A DNA stretch of 64,000 nt from Thiobacillus denitrificans (GTDB lineage: Bacteria; Pseudomonadota; Gammaproteobacteria; Burkholderiales; Thiobacillaceae), in assembly GCA_020723405.1 (NCBI GenBank), contig DYIY01000013.1:1-64000 (forward strand). Direction: 5' to 3'. Both the position numbers and the translations under genes were made by a program. Of the stretch, positions 1 through 8,090 are shown piece after piece (position 1 is the stretch's first letter; every line of letters starts with the position of its first letter). The notes below the pieces were generated by a model. That model ran no database searches. It saw nothing but the letters and a program-made list of their open reading frames with translations, and was not told the origin of the DNA.

Positions 1-55
1 GTGAGGGGTGAGGGGTGAGGGGTGAGGGGTGAGGGGTGAGGGGTGAGGGGTGAGG
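1..55. repeat. Tandem heptamer repeat (GGTGAGG)n
   Basis: About 7.9 uninterrupted copies of a 7-bp unit (ggtgagg) begin at the window edge and stop exactly at the stop codon of the DUF1841 gene on the minus strand. The array may extend beyond the window. Being a 7-mer, it would change any reading frame that crossed it, but it lies downstream of the gene. Confidence 0.95.
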
Positions 56-496
56 TCAGGGGGAGGGTAGGCCGGCTTTTTTGGCCAGGCAATCAAGATA
101 GGCTACGCCGTCCGGGGGGCGGTTGTGGCGCTGGGCTTGCCAGATCATTTCCGCCAGGCAGTCCATCACCGCGTGCTGGGCGGCGTGTTCGTCGGCCAGG
201 CGGCTGGCCAGGGCCCGGTAGCGGGCCTGCACCCCGGGGGGCTGGTCGATGGACAACTGTTCGCTGATGGACAGGTGCATGGCCAGGTGCAGGAAGGGAT
301 TGGTCTCGCCCATCTCCGGCTGCCAGTCCCGCTCCCGGTAGCGCTCCGGCTGGTCCAGCACCGGGTGGTATTCCGGGTGGCGGCCCATGTGCTCCACGGC
401 CAGGGCCTCCAGGTCGGTGAGGGGCTGGCCGGCGCGGAACTTGGCCCAGGCGTCGAAGAAGAAGTTACGGGCCTGGTCCCGGGTGGGGTTAAACAT
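56..496 (-). CDS. DUF1841 family protein
   Basis: This is a 146-residue soluble protein of unknown function resembling the DUF1841 family of beta- and gammaproteobacteria. The start MFNPTRDQARNFFFDAW is typical of the family, and the body is rich in His, Glu and Gln with helical character. I see no signal peptide or membrane segment. Its start overlaps the end of the upstream FIST gene by 8 bp, so it is probably translationally coupled and the last gene of the rnf-nth transcript. Its stop codon abuts the heptamer array. The family call is by recognition; no function is proposed. Confidence 0.8.
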   Translation of the reverse strand: MFNPTRDQARNFFFDAWAKFRAGQPLTDLEALAVEHMGRHPEYHPVLDQPERYRERDWQPEMGETNPFLHLAMHLSISEQLSIDQPPGVQARYRALASRLADEHAAQHAVMDCLAEMIWQAQRHNRPPDGVAYLDCLAKKAGLPSP

Positions 497-1577
497 GGCC
501 GTACCCCAGGGCCAGCACCACGCTGTATTGCAGCAGGCGGTTGCTGCCGTTCTGGCTGGCGATCTCGCCGTTGCCGTAGAAACCGATGCAAGGCAGGGCG
601 GGGTGGCGCTTCTTCACCGCCAGGATGTCCTTGTCCACTCCGCCATAGAAATAGGGCCCCCGGCCCATGCAGGGGAACATCAGGGCGAAGGCCGGCTCCC
701 GGGTCCGCTTCCGGGCCAGGGAGTCCAACAGGGCGGCCATCTCCTGTTCCGCTGCGTGGGGCTGGCGCAAGGCCCAGAACAGCGCCGTGCCCGGGGCCAG
801 TCGTCCGGCCACGGTCACCGATTTGTCCCCGGGGTTCACGGCCACCACCGGCAGCAGGTTGTAGCGGCCTTCCGCCACGGCCTGTTCCGGCTCCCCGTAG
901 GGCAGGCCGGCCATGAGGAGATGGGTGGGTATGCGTTCCGGTGCCCGCTGGCTCAAGGGCAGTTCCCGGGCCAGGCTGGCCAGGGCGTCCCCATCCCCCA
1001 AGGCCAGGATGTCGTGGCCCGCCACCCGGGCCACGGGCCGGGGCGGGCAGAGGGGTTTCACCCCCTGGGACAGGCCGATGTCCGGCATGCTGCCGGCCAG
1101 GACCAGCTCACAGCGGCCCGAGGCCTGGACCCGGCCGCCGCTCCAGACTGAATAAGGTCCCTGGCCCGTGGCATCGCCGGAGACACCGCCGAAGCGTTGT
1201 CCACCGCCTTGCAGCCAGAGCATGTCCAGGGCGTTGGGAGCGGCCAGGGTGAGCACCGGCCCCGCCTCCCCCCGAGGGGCCGGGCTCAGGCCCGTACCCT
1301 CGCCGAGCACCAGGGCGGCAGCAGCCGGGGCGTCCAGCACCCAGTCCTCCTCGGTGAACACCCCGGCGGCGGTGCAGCCGGCCACCTGGAGACAGCCGGC
1401 GGCCCGGGCGGCGGCGGTGATGGCCGGCTGGGGGTCGTGGGCAAATTCTGCGGTGAGATAGAGCAGCACGGCCTGGGGATGATCCAGGCCGGACCGGGCC
1501 ATGGCGTCGCGTACCGCCCGTTCCGCCAGGGCGGGATCTGCCTGGCGGCCTTGGGCGAGACCAGTGGCGGCGATCAT
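489..1577 (-). CDS. FIST N/C-domain signal-transduction protein
   Basis: The 362-residue product has the layout of FIST proteins: a FIST-N domain over roughly residues 25-200 (with VAGCTAAGVFTE, the conserved small-residue loop) and a FIST-C domain after it (LVVVAVNPGDKSVTVAG-like segment, then FPCMGRGPYFYGG, near residues 300-310). FIST domains are thought to bind small ligands such as amino acids and usually act as sensory input modules. Here no output domain is attached. The start was chosen at 1577 because its ATG overlaps the nth stop as ATGA; a longer upstream reading would run through nth. It is coupled to nth and DUF1841. The ligand is unknown. Confidence 0.8.
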   Translation of the reverse strand: MIAATGLAQGRQADPALAERAVRDAMARSGLDHPQAVLLYLTAEFAHDPQPAITAAARAAGCLQVAGCTAAGVFTEEDWVLDAPAAAALVLGEGTGLSPAPRGEAGPVLTLAAPNALDMLWLQGGGQRFGGVSGDATGQGPYSVWSGGRVQASGRCELVLAGSMPDIGLSQGVKPLCPPRPVARVAGHDILALGDGDALASLARELPLSQRAPERIPTHLLMAGLPYGEPEQAVAEGRYNLLPVVAVNPGDKSVTVAGRLAPGTALFWALRQPHAAEQEMAALLDSLARKRTREPAFALMFPCMGRGPYFYGGVDKDILAVKKRHPALPCIGFYGNGEIASQNGSNRLLQYSVVLALGYGHV

Positions 1578-2209
1578 GGCGCGCCCTTCTCCTTGTAGTC
1601 GCACAGGTCGCGGATCACGCAGGCGGCGCAGTCGGGCTTGCGCGCCTTGCACACGTAGCGGCCGTGCAGGATGAGCCAGTGGTGGGCATCCTGGCGGAAT
1701 TCCGCAGCGGTGTGGCGCAGCAGCTTCTGCTCCACTTCCAGCACCGTCCTGCCCGGGGCCAGGCCGGTGCGGTTGGCCACCCGGAAGATATGGGTGTCCA
1801 CGGCGATGGTGGGTTCGCCGAAGGCGGTGTTGAGCACCACGTTGGCGGTCTTGCGCCCCACCCCGGGCAGGGCTTCCAGGGCCGCCCGGTCCCGGGGCAC
1901 TTCGCCGCCGTGCTTGTCCAGGAGGATCTGGCAGGTGGCCAGGATGTTCTTCGCCTTGGTCTTGAACAGGCCGATGCGGCGGATGTGTTCGGTGAGGCCG
2001 TCCTCTCCCAGGGAGAGGACGGCCTCGGGGGTACCGGCTGCCGGGAACAGGGTGGCGGTGGCCAGGTTCACGCTCTTGTCCGTGGCCTGGGCGGAAAGGA
2101 TCACCGCCAACAGGAGCTGGAAGGGCGTCCGGTAATGCAGTTCCGTGGTGGGGGCCGGATTGCCCGCCCGCAGGCGCTGGTAGATTTCCCGGCGGCGGGC
2201 GGCGTTCAT
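1574..2209 (-). CDS. nth: Endonuclease III (DNA glycosylase/AP lyase)
   Basis: Nth removes oxidised pyrimidines from DNA and cleaves the abasic site by beta-elimination. At 211 residues it has the normal family length. The helix-hairpin-helix is visible as LPGVGRKTA with the catalytic lysine at K120, and the catalytic aspartate is D138 in AVDTH. Four cysteines near the C-terminus (C187, C194, C197, C203; CX6CX2CX5C) form the [4Fe-4S] ligand set. It follows rnfE after 7 bp, the classical rnf/rsx-nth arrangement, and overlaps the FIST gene by 4 bp. All key residues are present. Confidence 0.97.
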   Translation of the reverse strand: MNAARRREIYQRLRAGNPAPTTELHYRTPFQLLLAVILSAQATDKSVNLATATLFPAAGTPEAVLSLGEDGLTEHIRRIGLFKTKAKNILATCQILLDKHGGEVPRDRAALEALPGVGRKTANVVLNTAFGEPTIAVDTHIFRVANRTGLAPGRTVLEVEQKLLRHTAAEFRQDAHHWLILHGRYVCKARKPDCAACVIRDLCDYKEKGAP

Positions 2210-2216
2210 GCTTCCC

Positions 2217-2957
2217 TCACTTGGGATCCCGGCCCATCTGGATGCGGTTGCGCAGGGCGATGAGCAGGCCCAGGCCGATGAAGGCCCCGGGGGGCAGGAT
2301 GGCCAGCAGGAAACCGCCGTAGTCGTGGGCCAGGGGAATCACCCAGTCCTTGGCCATGGGGCCCAGGGCCAGGTCGATGCCGGAGAACAGGGTGCCCTTG
2401 CCGATGGCTTCCCGCAGGCCCCCCAGCACCACCAGCACGGCGGTGAGGCCCAGGCCCATCACCGTGGCGTCCAGGATGGAATGGAGGGTGGAGCGCTTGG
2501 ACGCAAAGGCTTCCACCCGGGCCAGCACGATGCAGTTGGTGGTGATGAGGGGGATGAACACCCCCAGTACCAGATAGAGGGGGTGCACCCAGGCATTCAT
2601 GGCCAGTTGCACCACGGTGACCAGCACGGCGATGACCAGCACGAAGGCGGGAATACGGATTTCGTGGGGGATGTAATTGCGCAGCAGGGCCACGGAACCG
2701 CTGGCCGTGGCCATCACCAGGGTGGTGGCCAGGCCCAGGGAAAGGCTGTTGACCACCGTGTTGCTGATGGCCAGCAGGGGGCACAGGCCCAGCAACTGCA
2801 CGATGCCCGGGTTCTGGGTCCACAGTCCGTTGACGATGATGTCCCGGGTTTCCTGGGAGAACAGTCCACCGGCAGGCGCCACCGGCTGGACGGGCGGACT
2901 CCCCTCCGGCAGGGGGACTTCCCCGGCAACGGCGTCGGGCAGGTTGTCGGCGCTCAT
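2217..2957 (-). CDS. rnfE: Rnf electron transport complex subunit E
   Basis: RnfE is a polytopic inner-membrane subunit of the Rnf complex, which couples electron transfer between ferredoxin and NAD to ion movement. The 246-residue product has a hydrophilic N-terminal stretch of about 40 residues and then about six membrane helices. The paired half-helix motif appears as LLGLCPLLAISN and LITTNCIVLARVEAF, which mirrors RnfA and carries the membrane iron-sulfur cysteines in this family. The start at 2957 (MSADNLPDAV) was chosen because it gives an ATGA overlap with rnfG. The N-terminal extension is somewhat longer than usual. Confidence 0.95.
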   Translation of the reverse strand: MSADNLPDAVAGEVPLPEGSPPVQPVAPAGGLFSQETRDIIVNGLWTQNPGIVQLLGLCPLLAISNTVVNSLSLGLATTLVMATASGSVALLRNYIPHEIRIPAFVLVIAVLVTVVQLAMNAWVHPLYLVLGVFIPLITTNCIVLARVEAFASKRSTLHSILDATVMGLGLTAVLVVLGGLREAIGKGTLFSGIDLALGPMAKDWVIPLAHDYGGFLLAILPPGAFIGLGLLIALRNRIQMGRDPK

Positions 2958-3607
2958 GGTTGGGCTTTCTGGGTCTGCGTGGGGGCGGCGAGCAGGGTTT
3001 CCCGGTGGGCCGCGAAAAATTCCAGGGCCTTGCGCACCGCCTTCACCACCGCCCTGGGGGTGATGGTGGCGCCGGTCAGATAATCGAAGCGGCCCCCATC
3101 CTTCTTGACCTTCCACTGATCCGCCGCCGGGTCGGTCAGGCTTCTGCCGTCGAACTGGCGGATCCAGGGGCCGCGGGCCAGGTCGATGTAGTCCCCCAGG
3201 CCCGGCGTTTCCTTGTGGGCCGTGACCCGCACCCCAGCCACCCGGCCATCGGCCAGGATGCCCACCAGCAGCTTGATCTCGCCGCTGTAGCCATCCGGCG
3301 CCACCACCTCCAGTACCACCCCGCTGGCCTGGCCGGCCAGGCGCGCCGGATAGGCCAGACCGGGTCGTTTCAGGCCCAGGGAAGGGTCGGCGGCCAGGGG
3401 CCGGGCATCCCGGACCAGATCGTTGTCGAAGGACCCGGCCGGCAGGGTCTCGGCCACCAGGGCCAGTTTCTCGGCCTGTTCGCTGGCCTCGATGGCCGGC
3501 CGGGTGAGGCCGAAGGAGCCGGACAGCAGAGCCCCGCCCACCACGGCGAAGACCAGCAGGGCCAGGCCGCTGCCTACGGCTTCCCGGAGGATGGGGCTCA
3601 TGGACAT
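2954..3607 (-). CDS. rnfG: Rnf electron transport complex subunit G (covalent flavoprotein)
   Basis: RnfG is anchored by one N-terminal membrane helix (about residues 12-31) and exposes an FMN-binding domain to the periplasm. The flavinylation motif DYLTGAT (residues 175-181) is intact; by family knowledge, FMN is attached to the last threonine by ApbE, which is not encoded in this window. The start at 3607 (MSMSPIL) lies 1 bp after the rnfD stop; a second ATG two codons later (3601) is also possible. It overlaps rnfE by 4 bp. The 217-residue length is normal. Confidence 0.95.
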   Translation of the reverse strand: MSMSPILREAVGSGLALLVFAVVGGALLSGSFGLTRPAIEASEQAEKLALVAETLPAGSFDNDLVRDARPLAADPSLGLKRPGLAYPARLAGQASGVVLEVVAPDGYSGEIKLLVGILADGRVAGVRVTAHKETPGLGDYIDLARGPWIRQFDGRSLTDPAADQWKVKKDGGRFDYLTGATITPRAVVKAVRKALEFFAAHRETLLAAPTQTQKAQP

Positions 3608-3608
3608 C

Positions 3609-4634
3609 TCACTTGCCCGCCTTGTCGTGGCCGAACACCCGGGGCTGGGTGTAGGCATCGATGAAGGGCACGCAGATGTTGGCAATCAGCACGGCGAAGG
3701 CCACCCCGTCGGGATAGCCGCCGAAGGCGCGGATGAGGGCGGTGAGAAAGCCCGCCAGCCCCGCGTAGATGAGCTTGCCCAGGGGGGTGCTGGACGCCGT
3801 CACCGGATCGGTGGCGATGAAGAAGGCCCCCAGCATGGCGCCGCCGGAGAGCAGATGGAAAAGGGGGTCGGCGTGGCGGCCCGGATCCAGCAGATGCAGC
3901 AGTCCGGCGGTGAGGGCCAGGCCCACCAGGAAGGCCACCGGGATGTGCCAGGTGATGAGCCGGTGGGCCAGCATGAGCAGGCCGCCGAAGGCAAAGGCGG
4001 CGGCCACGAATTCCTGGCCCCGGGCCCCGGCCCAGCCGAACATGGCCATGGCCCGGATATCCTCCGCCGGCAGACCCAGGCGTGCCTGGGTCTTCCAAGT
4101 GTCCAGCACCGTGGCCGAGGTGTAGGCATCGGGGCTGATGGACCCCTGGCCGGCAAAGACCAGATCGAAGGCGTCCAGCAGGGTGAGACTGTGGTCGGCC
4201 AGGCCCAGGGGCGCCGGCCACTGGGTCATGTAGACCGGGAAGCTGACGATGAGGGCGGCGTAGCCCACCATGGCCGGGTTGAAGGGGTTCTGCCCCAGCC
4301 CGCCGTAGAAATGCTTGGCCACCAGCACCGCCAGCACCACCCCCACCGCGTACAGCCACCAGGGGGCCAGTGTGGGCAGGGACAGGGCCAGGAGCCAGGC
4401 CGTGACCAGCACCGACCCATCGCTCAGGAAAGGCTTCACCGGCACGTTGCGCATGAGCAGGATGAGCCCTTCCAGGGCCACGGCGAAACCGGTGCACAGG
4501 AACAGGCTCACCCAGATGCCCGGACCGAAGAACCAGGCGTGGGCGATGATCCCCGGGATCAGGGCGGCCATGACCTTGAGCATGACCGACGACACGGAGT
4601 TCTTGGCCAGGAGGGCGTAGGGGGAACCGTTCAT
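3609..4634 (-). CDS. rnfD: Rnf electron transport complex subunit D (covalent flavoprotein)
   Basis: RnfD is a large membrane subunit with covalently bound FMN and is considered part of the ion path. The 341-residue sequence shows about nine hydrophobic helices. The ApbE-type motif DAYTSAT lies at residues 169-175, so T175 is the likely FMN acceptor. The C-terminal signature GGYPDGVAFAVL and the ending PRVFGHD are characteristic. It is tightly linked to rnfG, but a 230-bp gap holding a C-run/G-run palindrome separates it from rnfC, which is unusual in an operon otherwise packed with overlaps. Confidence 0.96.
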   Translation of the reverse strand: MNGSPYALLAKNSVSSVMLKVMAALIPGIIAHAWFFGPGIWVSLFLCTGFAVALEGLILLMRNVPVKPFLSDGSVLVTAWLLALSLPTLAPWWLYAVGVVLAVLVAKHFYGGLGQNPFNPAMVGYAALIVSFPVYMTQWPAPLGLADHSLTLLDAFDLVFAGQGSISPDAYTSATVLDTWKTQARLGLPAEDIRAMAMFGWAGARGQEFVAAAFAFGGLLMLAHRLITWHIPVAFLVGLALTAGLLHLLDPGRHADPLFHLLSGGAMLGAFFIATDPVTASSTPLGKLIYAGLAGFLTALIRAFGGYPDGVAFAVLIANICVPFIDAYTQPRVFGHDKAGK

Positions 4635-4700
4635 GACGTGCTCAGGCCTTCACCGGGGAAGCAGGGGATTTGCAGGCTTGGCTGGACTGCCACCGTCGGA

Positions 4701-4736
4701 GAAATCCCCCCCGCCCCCCTTTTGCAAAGGGGGGAG
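4701..4736 (+). repeat. C-run/G-run palindromic repeat, copy 1 (within rnf operon)
   Basis: The sequence reads aaatcccccc, then a run of C followed by tttt-gcaaa and a G run ending in gag. The C6-T4...A3-G6 part folds into a hairpin. It lies in the only sizeable gap of the rnf operon (4635-4864), which has no other recognisable feature. Four related copies are at about 59.1, 59.7, 63.2 and 63.3 kb. Confidence 0.85.
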
Positions 4737-4864
4737 TTGGTTGAGGGTGAAGCCGGGTGCGGTGGCCGTGGCATCCGAATCAGCCACGCCAGATATGCCC
4801 CCCCGCCCGGTTCCCATCCTGGGCAGCGGGGAAGTCACGGCCGTGGACGTCATCGCCCGGGCAC

Positions 4865-6505
4865 TCATCCCTCTCCCCCTTCCTTGCCCACGACCTGCTC
4901 CCGCCGGGCGTCGATCTCGGCGATCTCCCTTTCCACCCGGGGGGGCAGGTGGTCGGTGTTCTTCGGCGTCACGCCTTCCTTGGCTTTGGCAGCCCGTTCC
5001 AGGGCGGCCTGGAGGATGGCCTTCTTCTTCTCGGCCTCCGGGTCGGCCGGGGCGGCTGCGGGACCGGCGGCGGCGGCTTCCTTCTGCTTCTCGGCGGCCT
5101 TGGCGAACTTCTCCGCCTTCTCCTGCTTTTCCCGTTCCAGGCGGAATTCCTTGAACTCGTGGCGCTGGCGGGCCTGGTCCGAGGCGCGCTTTTCCTGCTC
5201 CCGTTCCCAGATCTCGCTCTTGGCGAAGCGGAAGAAGTCCACCAGGGGGATGTGGCTGGGGCACACGTAGGCGCAGCAGCCGCATTCGATGCAGTCGAAC
5301 AGGTTATAGCTCTGGGCCTTGCCGAAATCCTTGGCCCGGCTGAACCAGTACATCTCGAAGGGTTGCAGATCCGCCGGGCAGGATCGGGCGCAGGCGCCGC
5401 AACGGATGCAGGGCAGGGGGGCGGGGCGGGGCGGGAAGTGGACCGGGTCCTTGACGATGAGGCAGTTCACCGCCTTGGTCACCGGGGCCGCCAGGTCCAT
5501 GAGGTCGAAGCCCATCATGGGTCCGCCGATGATCTCGCCCACGGCGCCCGGATTCGCTCCCCCCGCGGCCGTCAGCAGGTCGGCCAGGGGGGTGCCGATG
5601 CGGGTTTCGAAGTTGCCGGGCCGGGCCACGTGGCCGGTCACCGTGACCACCCGGGAAAGCAGGGGCTCCCCCAGCATGGCCGCCCGGTAGAGGCTGTAGG
5701 CGGTGCCCACGTTGAACACCTGGATACCCACGTCGGTGGACCGGCCGCCGGTGGGGGTCTCCACGCCGGTGAGGGTGTAGGTGAGTTGTTTGCCGCCGCC
5801 GCCCGGGTAGCGGGTGGGCACGGCCACCACCTCCACGCCGGCCGGCGCGGCGGCGGCCATGGCGGCGAGGGCCTCGGGCTTGTTGTCCTCGATACCCACC
5901 AGCACCGTCTTCACCCCCAGGGCGTGGGCCATGATGGCCACCCCCTGGAGGGTTTCGGCGGCCCGTTCGCGCATGAGCCGGTCGTCGCAGGTGATCCAGG
6001 GCTCGCATTCGGCGCCGTTGACGATGAGGGTGTGGATGCTCTGGGCGCCGGGATTGAGCTTGATGTAGCTGGGGAACACGGCGCCCCCCAGGCCGGCCAG
6101 GCCCAGGTCGCGGATGCGGTTGCGCAGGGCGGAGGGGTCCAGGTTGCGCCAGTCCAGGGGGGTGAAGTCCACCGCCCGGTCTTCCCCGTCGGACTCGATG
6201 GCCACGGCCAGGTCGAACAGGCCGGAGGGGTGGGGCACGGCCCGGGGCTCCACCGCGATGACCGTGCCCGAGGTGGGGGCGTGGACGGCCGTGGACACGT
6301 AACCTTCGGCGGCGCCGATGGGCTGCCCGCGCAACACCTTGTCGCCGGCCTGGACCAGGGGCCGGGCCGGGGTGCCGATGTGCTGGCGCAGGGGCACCAC
6401 GTAGCGGGGCAGCAAGGCCATGTCCCGGATGGGCGTGGCGCTGGACTCGGCCTTGTGGCCCTCCGGGTGGATGCCGCCGTTGAAGGTGTGCAGTCGATCG
6501 CCCAT
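4865..6505 (-). CDS. rnfC: Rnf electron transport complex subunit C (NADH-binding, 2x[4Fe-4S])
   Basis: RnfC is the peripheral subunit where NAD(H) and FMN bind. The N-terminal part contains GLAGLGGAVFPSYIKL (residues 135-150), the nucleotide-site loop shared with NuoF-like proteins. Two ferredoxin-type clusters follow: C366-X2-C369-X2-C372-X3-C376 and C405-X2-C408-X2-C411-X3-C415. The tail from about residue 430 is rich in Glu, Lys and Ala and probably forms a long charged helix or coiled coil; such tails vary greatly in length among RnfC proteins. It lies 4 bp after rnfB. Confidence 0.96.
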   Translation of the reverse strand: MGDRLHTFNGGIHPEGHKAESSATPIRDMALLPRYVVPLRQHIGTPARPLVQAGDKVLRGQPIGAAEGYVSTAVHAPTSGTVIAVEPRAVPHPSGLFDLAVAIESDGEDRAVDFTPLDWRNLDPSALRNRIRDLGLAGLGGAVFPSYIKLNPGAQSIHTLIVNGAECEPWITCDDRLMRERAAETLQGVAIMAHALGVKTVLVGIEDNKPEALAAMAAAAPAGVEVVAVPTRYPGGGGKQLTYTLTGVETPTGGRSTDVGIQVFNVGTAYSLYRAAMLGEPLLSRVVTVTGHVARPGNFETRIGTPLADLLTAAGGANPGAVGEIIGGPMMGFDLMDLAAPVTKAVNCLIVKDPVHFPPRPAPLPCIRCGACARSCPADLQPFEMYWFSRAKDFGKAQSYNLFDCIECGCCAYVCPSHIPLVDFFRFAKSEIWEREQEKRASDQARQRHEFKEFRLEREKQEKAEKFAKAAEKQKEAAAAGPAAAPADPEAEKKKAILQAALERAAKAKEGVTPKNTDHLPPRVEREIAEIDARREQVVGKEGGEG

Positions 6506-6509
6506 GGTC

Positions 6510-7055
6510 TCAGGCCGCCCGCTTCATCATGTGCACGGGATAGCGCCACTTCCAGGTGGTCACGTCTTCCTTCACCACCACCATGGCGATGCAGTCCACC
6601 GGGCAGGGGGGCAGGCACAGCTCGCAGCCGGTGCACTGGTCGGCGATGATGGTGTGCATCTGCTTGGCGGCGCCGATGATGGCGTCCACCGGGCAGGATT
6701 GGATGCACAGGGTGCAGCCGATGCAGGTGTTCTCGTCGATGACGGCGATGGATTTGGGCTTGGGCTCCATGCCCTCCGCCGCGGGCGGCTCCACCCCCAG
6801 CAGTTCGGCCATGCGCTTGATGCCTTCCAGGCCGCCGGGGGGGCATTTGTTGATCTCCGCCTCGCCCTTGGCGATGGCCTCGGCATAGGGCTTGCACCCG
6901 GGATAGCCGCACTGGCCGCACTGGGTCTGGGGCAGCACGGCGTCGATCTTCTCCACCAGGGGGTCTTCCTCGACCCGATAGCTCACCGAGGCCCAACCCA
7001 GAATACCGCCCAGGACCAGCCCGATGGCGGCCATGACCAGGATGGCGGAGAGCAT
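6510..7055 (-). CDS. rnfB: Rnf electron transport complex subunit B (ferredoxin-like)
   Basis: RnfB carries electrons between ferredoxin and the membrane part of the complex. It has one N-terminal membrane helix (residues 2-22) and a cysteine-rich Fe-S domain with C46, C49, C54 and C71. Two [4Fe-4S] motifs follow at C111/114/117/121 and C141/144/147/151. The 181-residue length and the order of clusters are standard. The start at 7055 forms a TAATG overlap with the rnfA stop, which rules out the much longer upstream reading. Confidence 0.96.
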   Translation of the reverse strand: MLSAILVMAAIGLVLGGILGWASVSYRVEEDPLVEKIDAVLPQTQCGQCGYPGCKPYAEAIAKGEAEINKCPPGGLEGIKRMAELLGVEPPAAEGMEPKPKSIAVIDENTCIGCTLCIQSCPVDAIIGAAKQMHTIIADQCTGCELCLPPCPVDCIAMVVVKEDVTTWKWRYPVHMMKRAA

Positions 7056-7630
7056 TATTTGATCAACCCGGCAAAGCCCATGAAGGCCAGGCTCATGAGA
7101 CCCGCCGTGATCATGGCGATGCTGGCACCGCGAAAGGTGGCAGGCACTTCGGCCGCTTCCAGACGTTCGCGCATGGCGGCGAACAGCACCAGCACCAGGC
7201 TGAAGCCCAGGGCGCCGCCCAGACCGAAGATGAGGGATTCGACGAAGCCGTGCTGCTCCTGGACGTTGAGCAGGGGAATGCCCAGCACGGCGCAGTTGGT
7301 GGTGATGAGGGGCAGGTAGATGCCCAGCACCCGGAACAGCACCGGCGAGGTCTTCTTGATGAACATCTCGGTGAAGCCGACGATGCCGGCGATCACCACG
7401 ATGAAGGACAGGGTGCGCAGGTAGGCCAGATCCTGGCCCAGCAGGTAGGTGTCGATGAGATAGCTCGCCCCCGAGGCCAGGGTCAGCACGAAGGTGGTGG
7501 CTGCCCCCATGCCGATGGCGGTCTCCAGTTTCTTGGACACGCCCATGAAGGGGCACAGGCCAAGAATCTTGGACATCACGATGTTGTTCACAAACACCGT
7601 GCCGATCAGGATGAGCAGGTAGGTTTCCAT
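7055..7630 (-). CDS. rnfA: Rnf electron transport complex subunit A
   Basis: RnfA is an integral membrane subunit with six helices, related to RnfE. The 191-residue sequence contains [12 protein letters not shown] and [10 protein letters not shown], the two inverted half-membrane loops whose cysteines hold an Fe-S centre between RnfA and RnfE in characterised complexes. [18 protein letters not shown] is a typical family N-terminus, so the start at 7630 is secure. It is the first gene of the rnf operon. No clear Shine-Dalgarno sequence precedes it. Confidence 0.96.
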   Translation of the reverse strand: METYLLILIGTVFVNNIVMSKILGLCPFMGVSKKLETAIGMGAATTFVLTLASGASYLIDTYLLGQDLAYLRTLSFIVVIAGIVGFTEMFIKKTSPVLFRVLGIYLPLITTNCAVLGIPLLNVQEQHGFVESLIFGLGGALGFSLVLVLFAAMRERLEAAEVPATFRGASIAMITAGLMSLAFMGFAGLIK

Positions 7631-7642
7631 GGGCAGGCGCGG

Positions 7643-7672
7643 ATTATCGCGTAGCGCCAAGGGGGCCAACAA
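7643..7672 (-). promoter_or_regulatory. Possible sigma-70 promoter for the rnf operon
   Basis: On the minus strand TTGTTG (7672-7667) and GATAAT (7648-7643) are separated by 18 bp. Transcription would begin only a few bases before the rnfA ATG, giving an almost leaderless mRNA, which fits the lack of a ribosome binding site but is otherwise unproven. Confidence 0.35.
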
Positions 7673-7701
7673 CCCTGACCGCTTCCAGCCAGGGAAATGG
7701 G

Positions 7702-7941
7702 TCAGTCCAGCAGTTCGTGGGCACCGTCGCAGTAGGGCGGATTGGCGCTGTGCTTGCAGGTGCACAGCCAGACGGTTTCCTTCGCCTCCAGGCGGAAACG
7801 CAGGGGGGTGAAATCCGTGCCGGCGTGGGATCCGTCGCACCAGGGCTGGTTGCGGGACCGGCCGCAACTGCACCACCAGTATTCCCCGGCCTCCAGGGTG
7901 GCTTCGATGGGATTCTTGCCGGCAACGACGGGATCGCTCAT
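7702..7941 (-). CDS. Dual CDGSH iron-sulfur domain protein
   Basis: This 79-residue protein contains two CDGSH-type [2Fe-2S] binding motifs: C24-X-C26...C35-DGS-H39 and C60-X-C62...C71-DGA-H75. The three-Cys/one-His ligation is complete in both. Tandem-CDGSH proteins of this size are soluble bacterial relatives of mitoNEET/MiNT, generally linked to redox or iron-sulfur handling. The gene precedes rnfA by about 70 bp on the same strand and is preceded by a GGAGA-like ribosome site. It may be read through into rnf, but rnfA also appears to have its own promoter. The physiological role is not established. Confidence 0.9.
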   Translation of the reverse strand: MSDPVVAGKNPIEATLEAGEYWWCSCGRSRNQPWCDGSHAGTDFTPLRFRLEAKETVWLCTCKHSANPPYCDGAHELLD

Positions 7942-8090
7942 GGGGTCTCCTAAACTTGATCAAATTACTATGGTAAAGGATATCCGTTCTTCCTCATCGG
8001 TGAAAGGCATGTCGGGAATGCCTGACTCAATCCGCTGAATTTTTCGCCGATACTGGAGAAACATATCCGTAATAATTTCCCGACCCGGCC

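Noticed and set aside
3780-3800. RnfD sequence DPVTASST first read as a flavinylation site with Ser instead of Thr
   Set aside because: The true ApbE-type motif is DAYTSAT at residues 169-175 with an intact threonine; the DPVTASST segment is a membrane-loop motif and nothing is missing.
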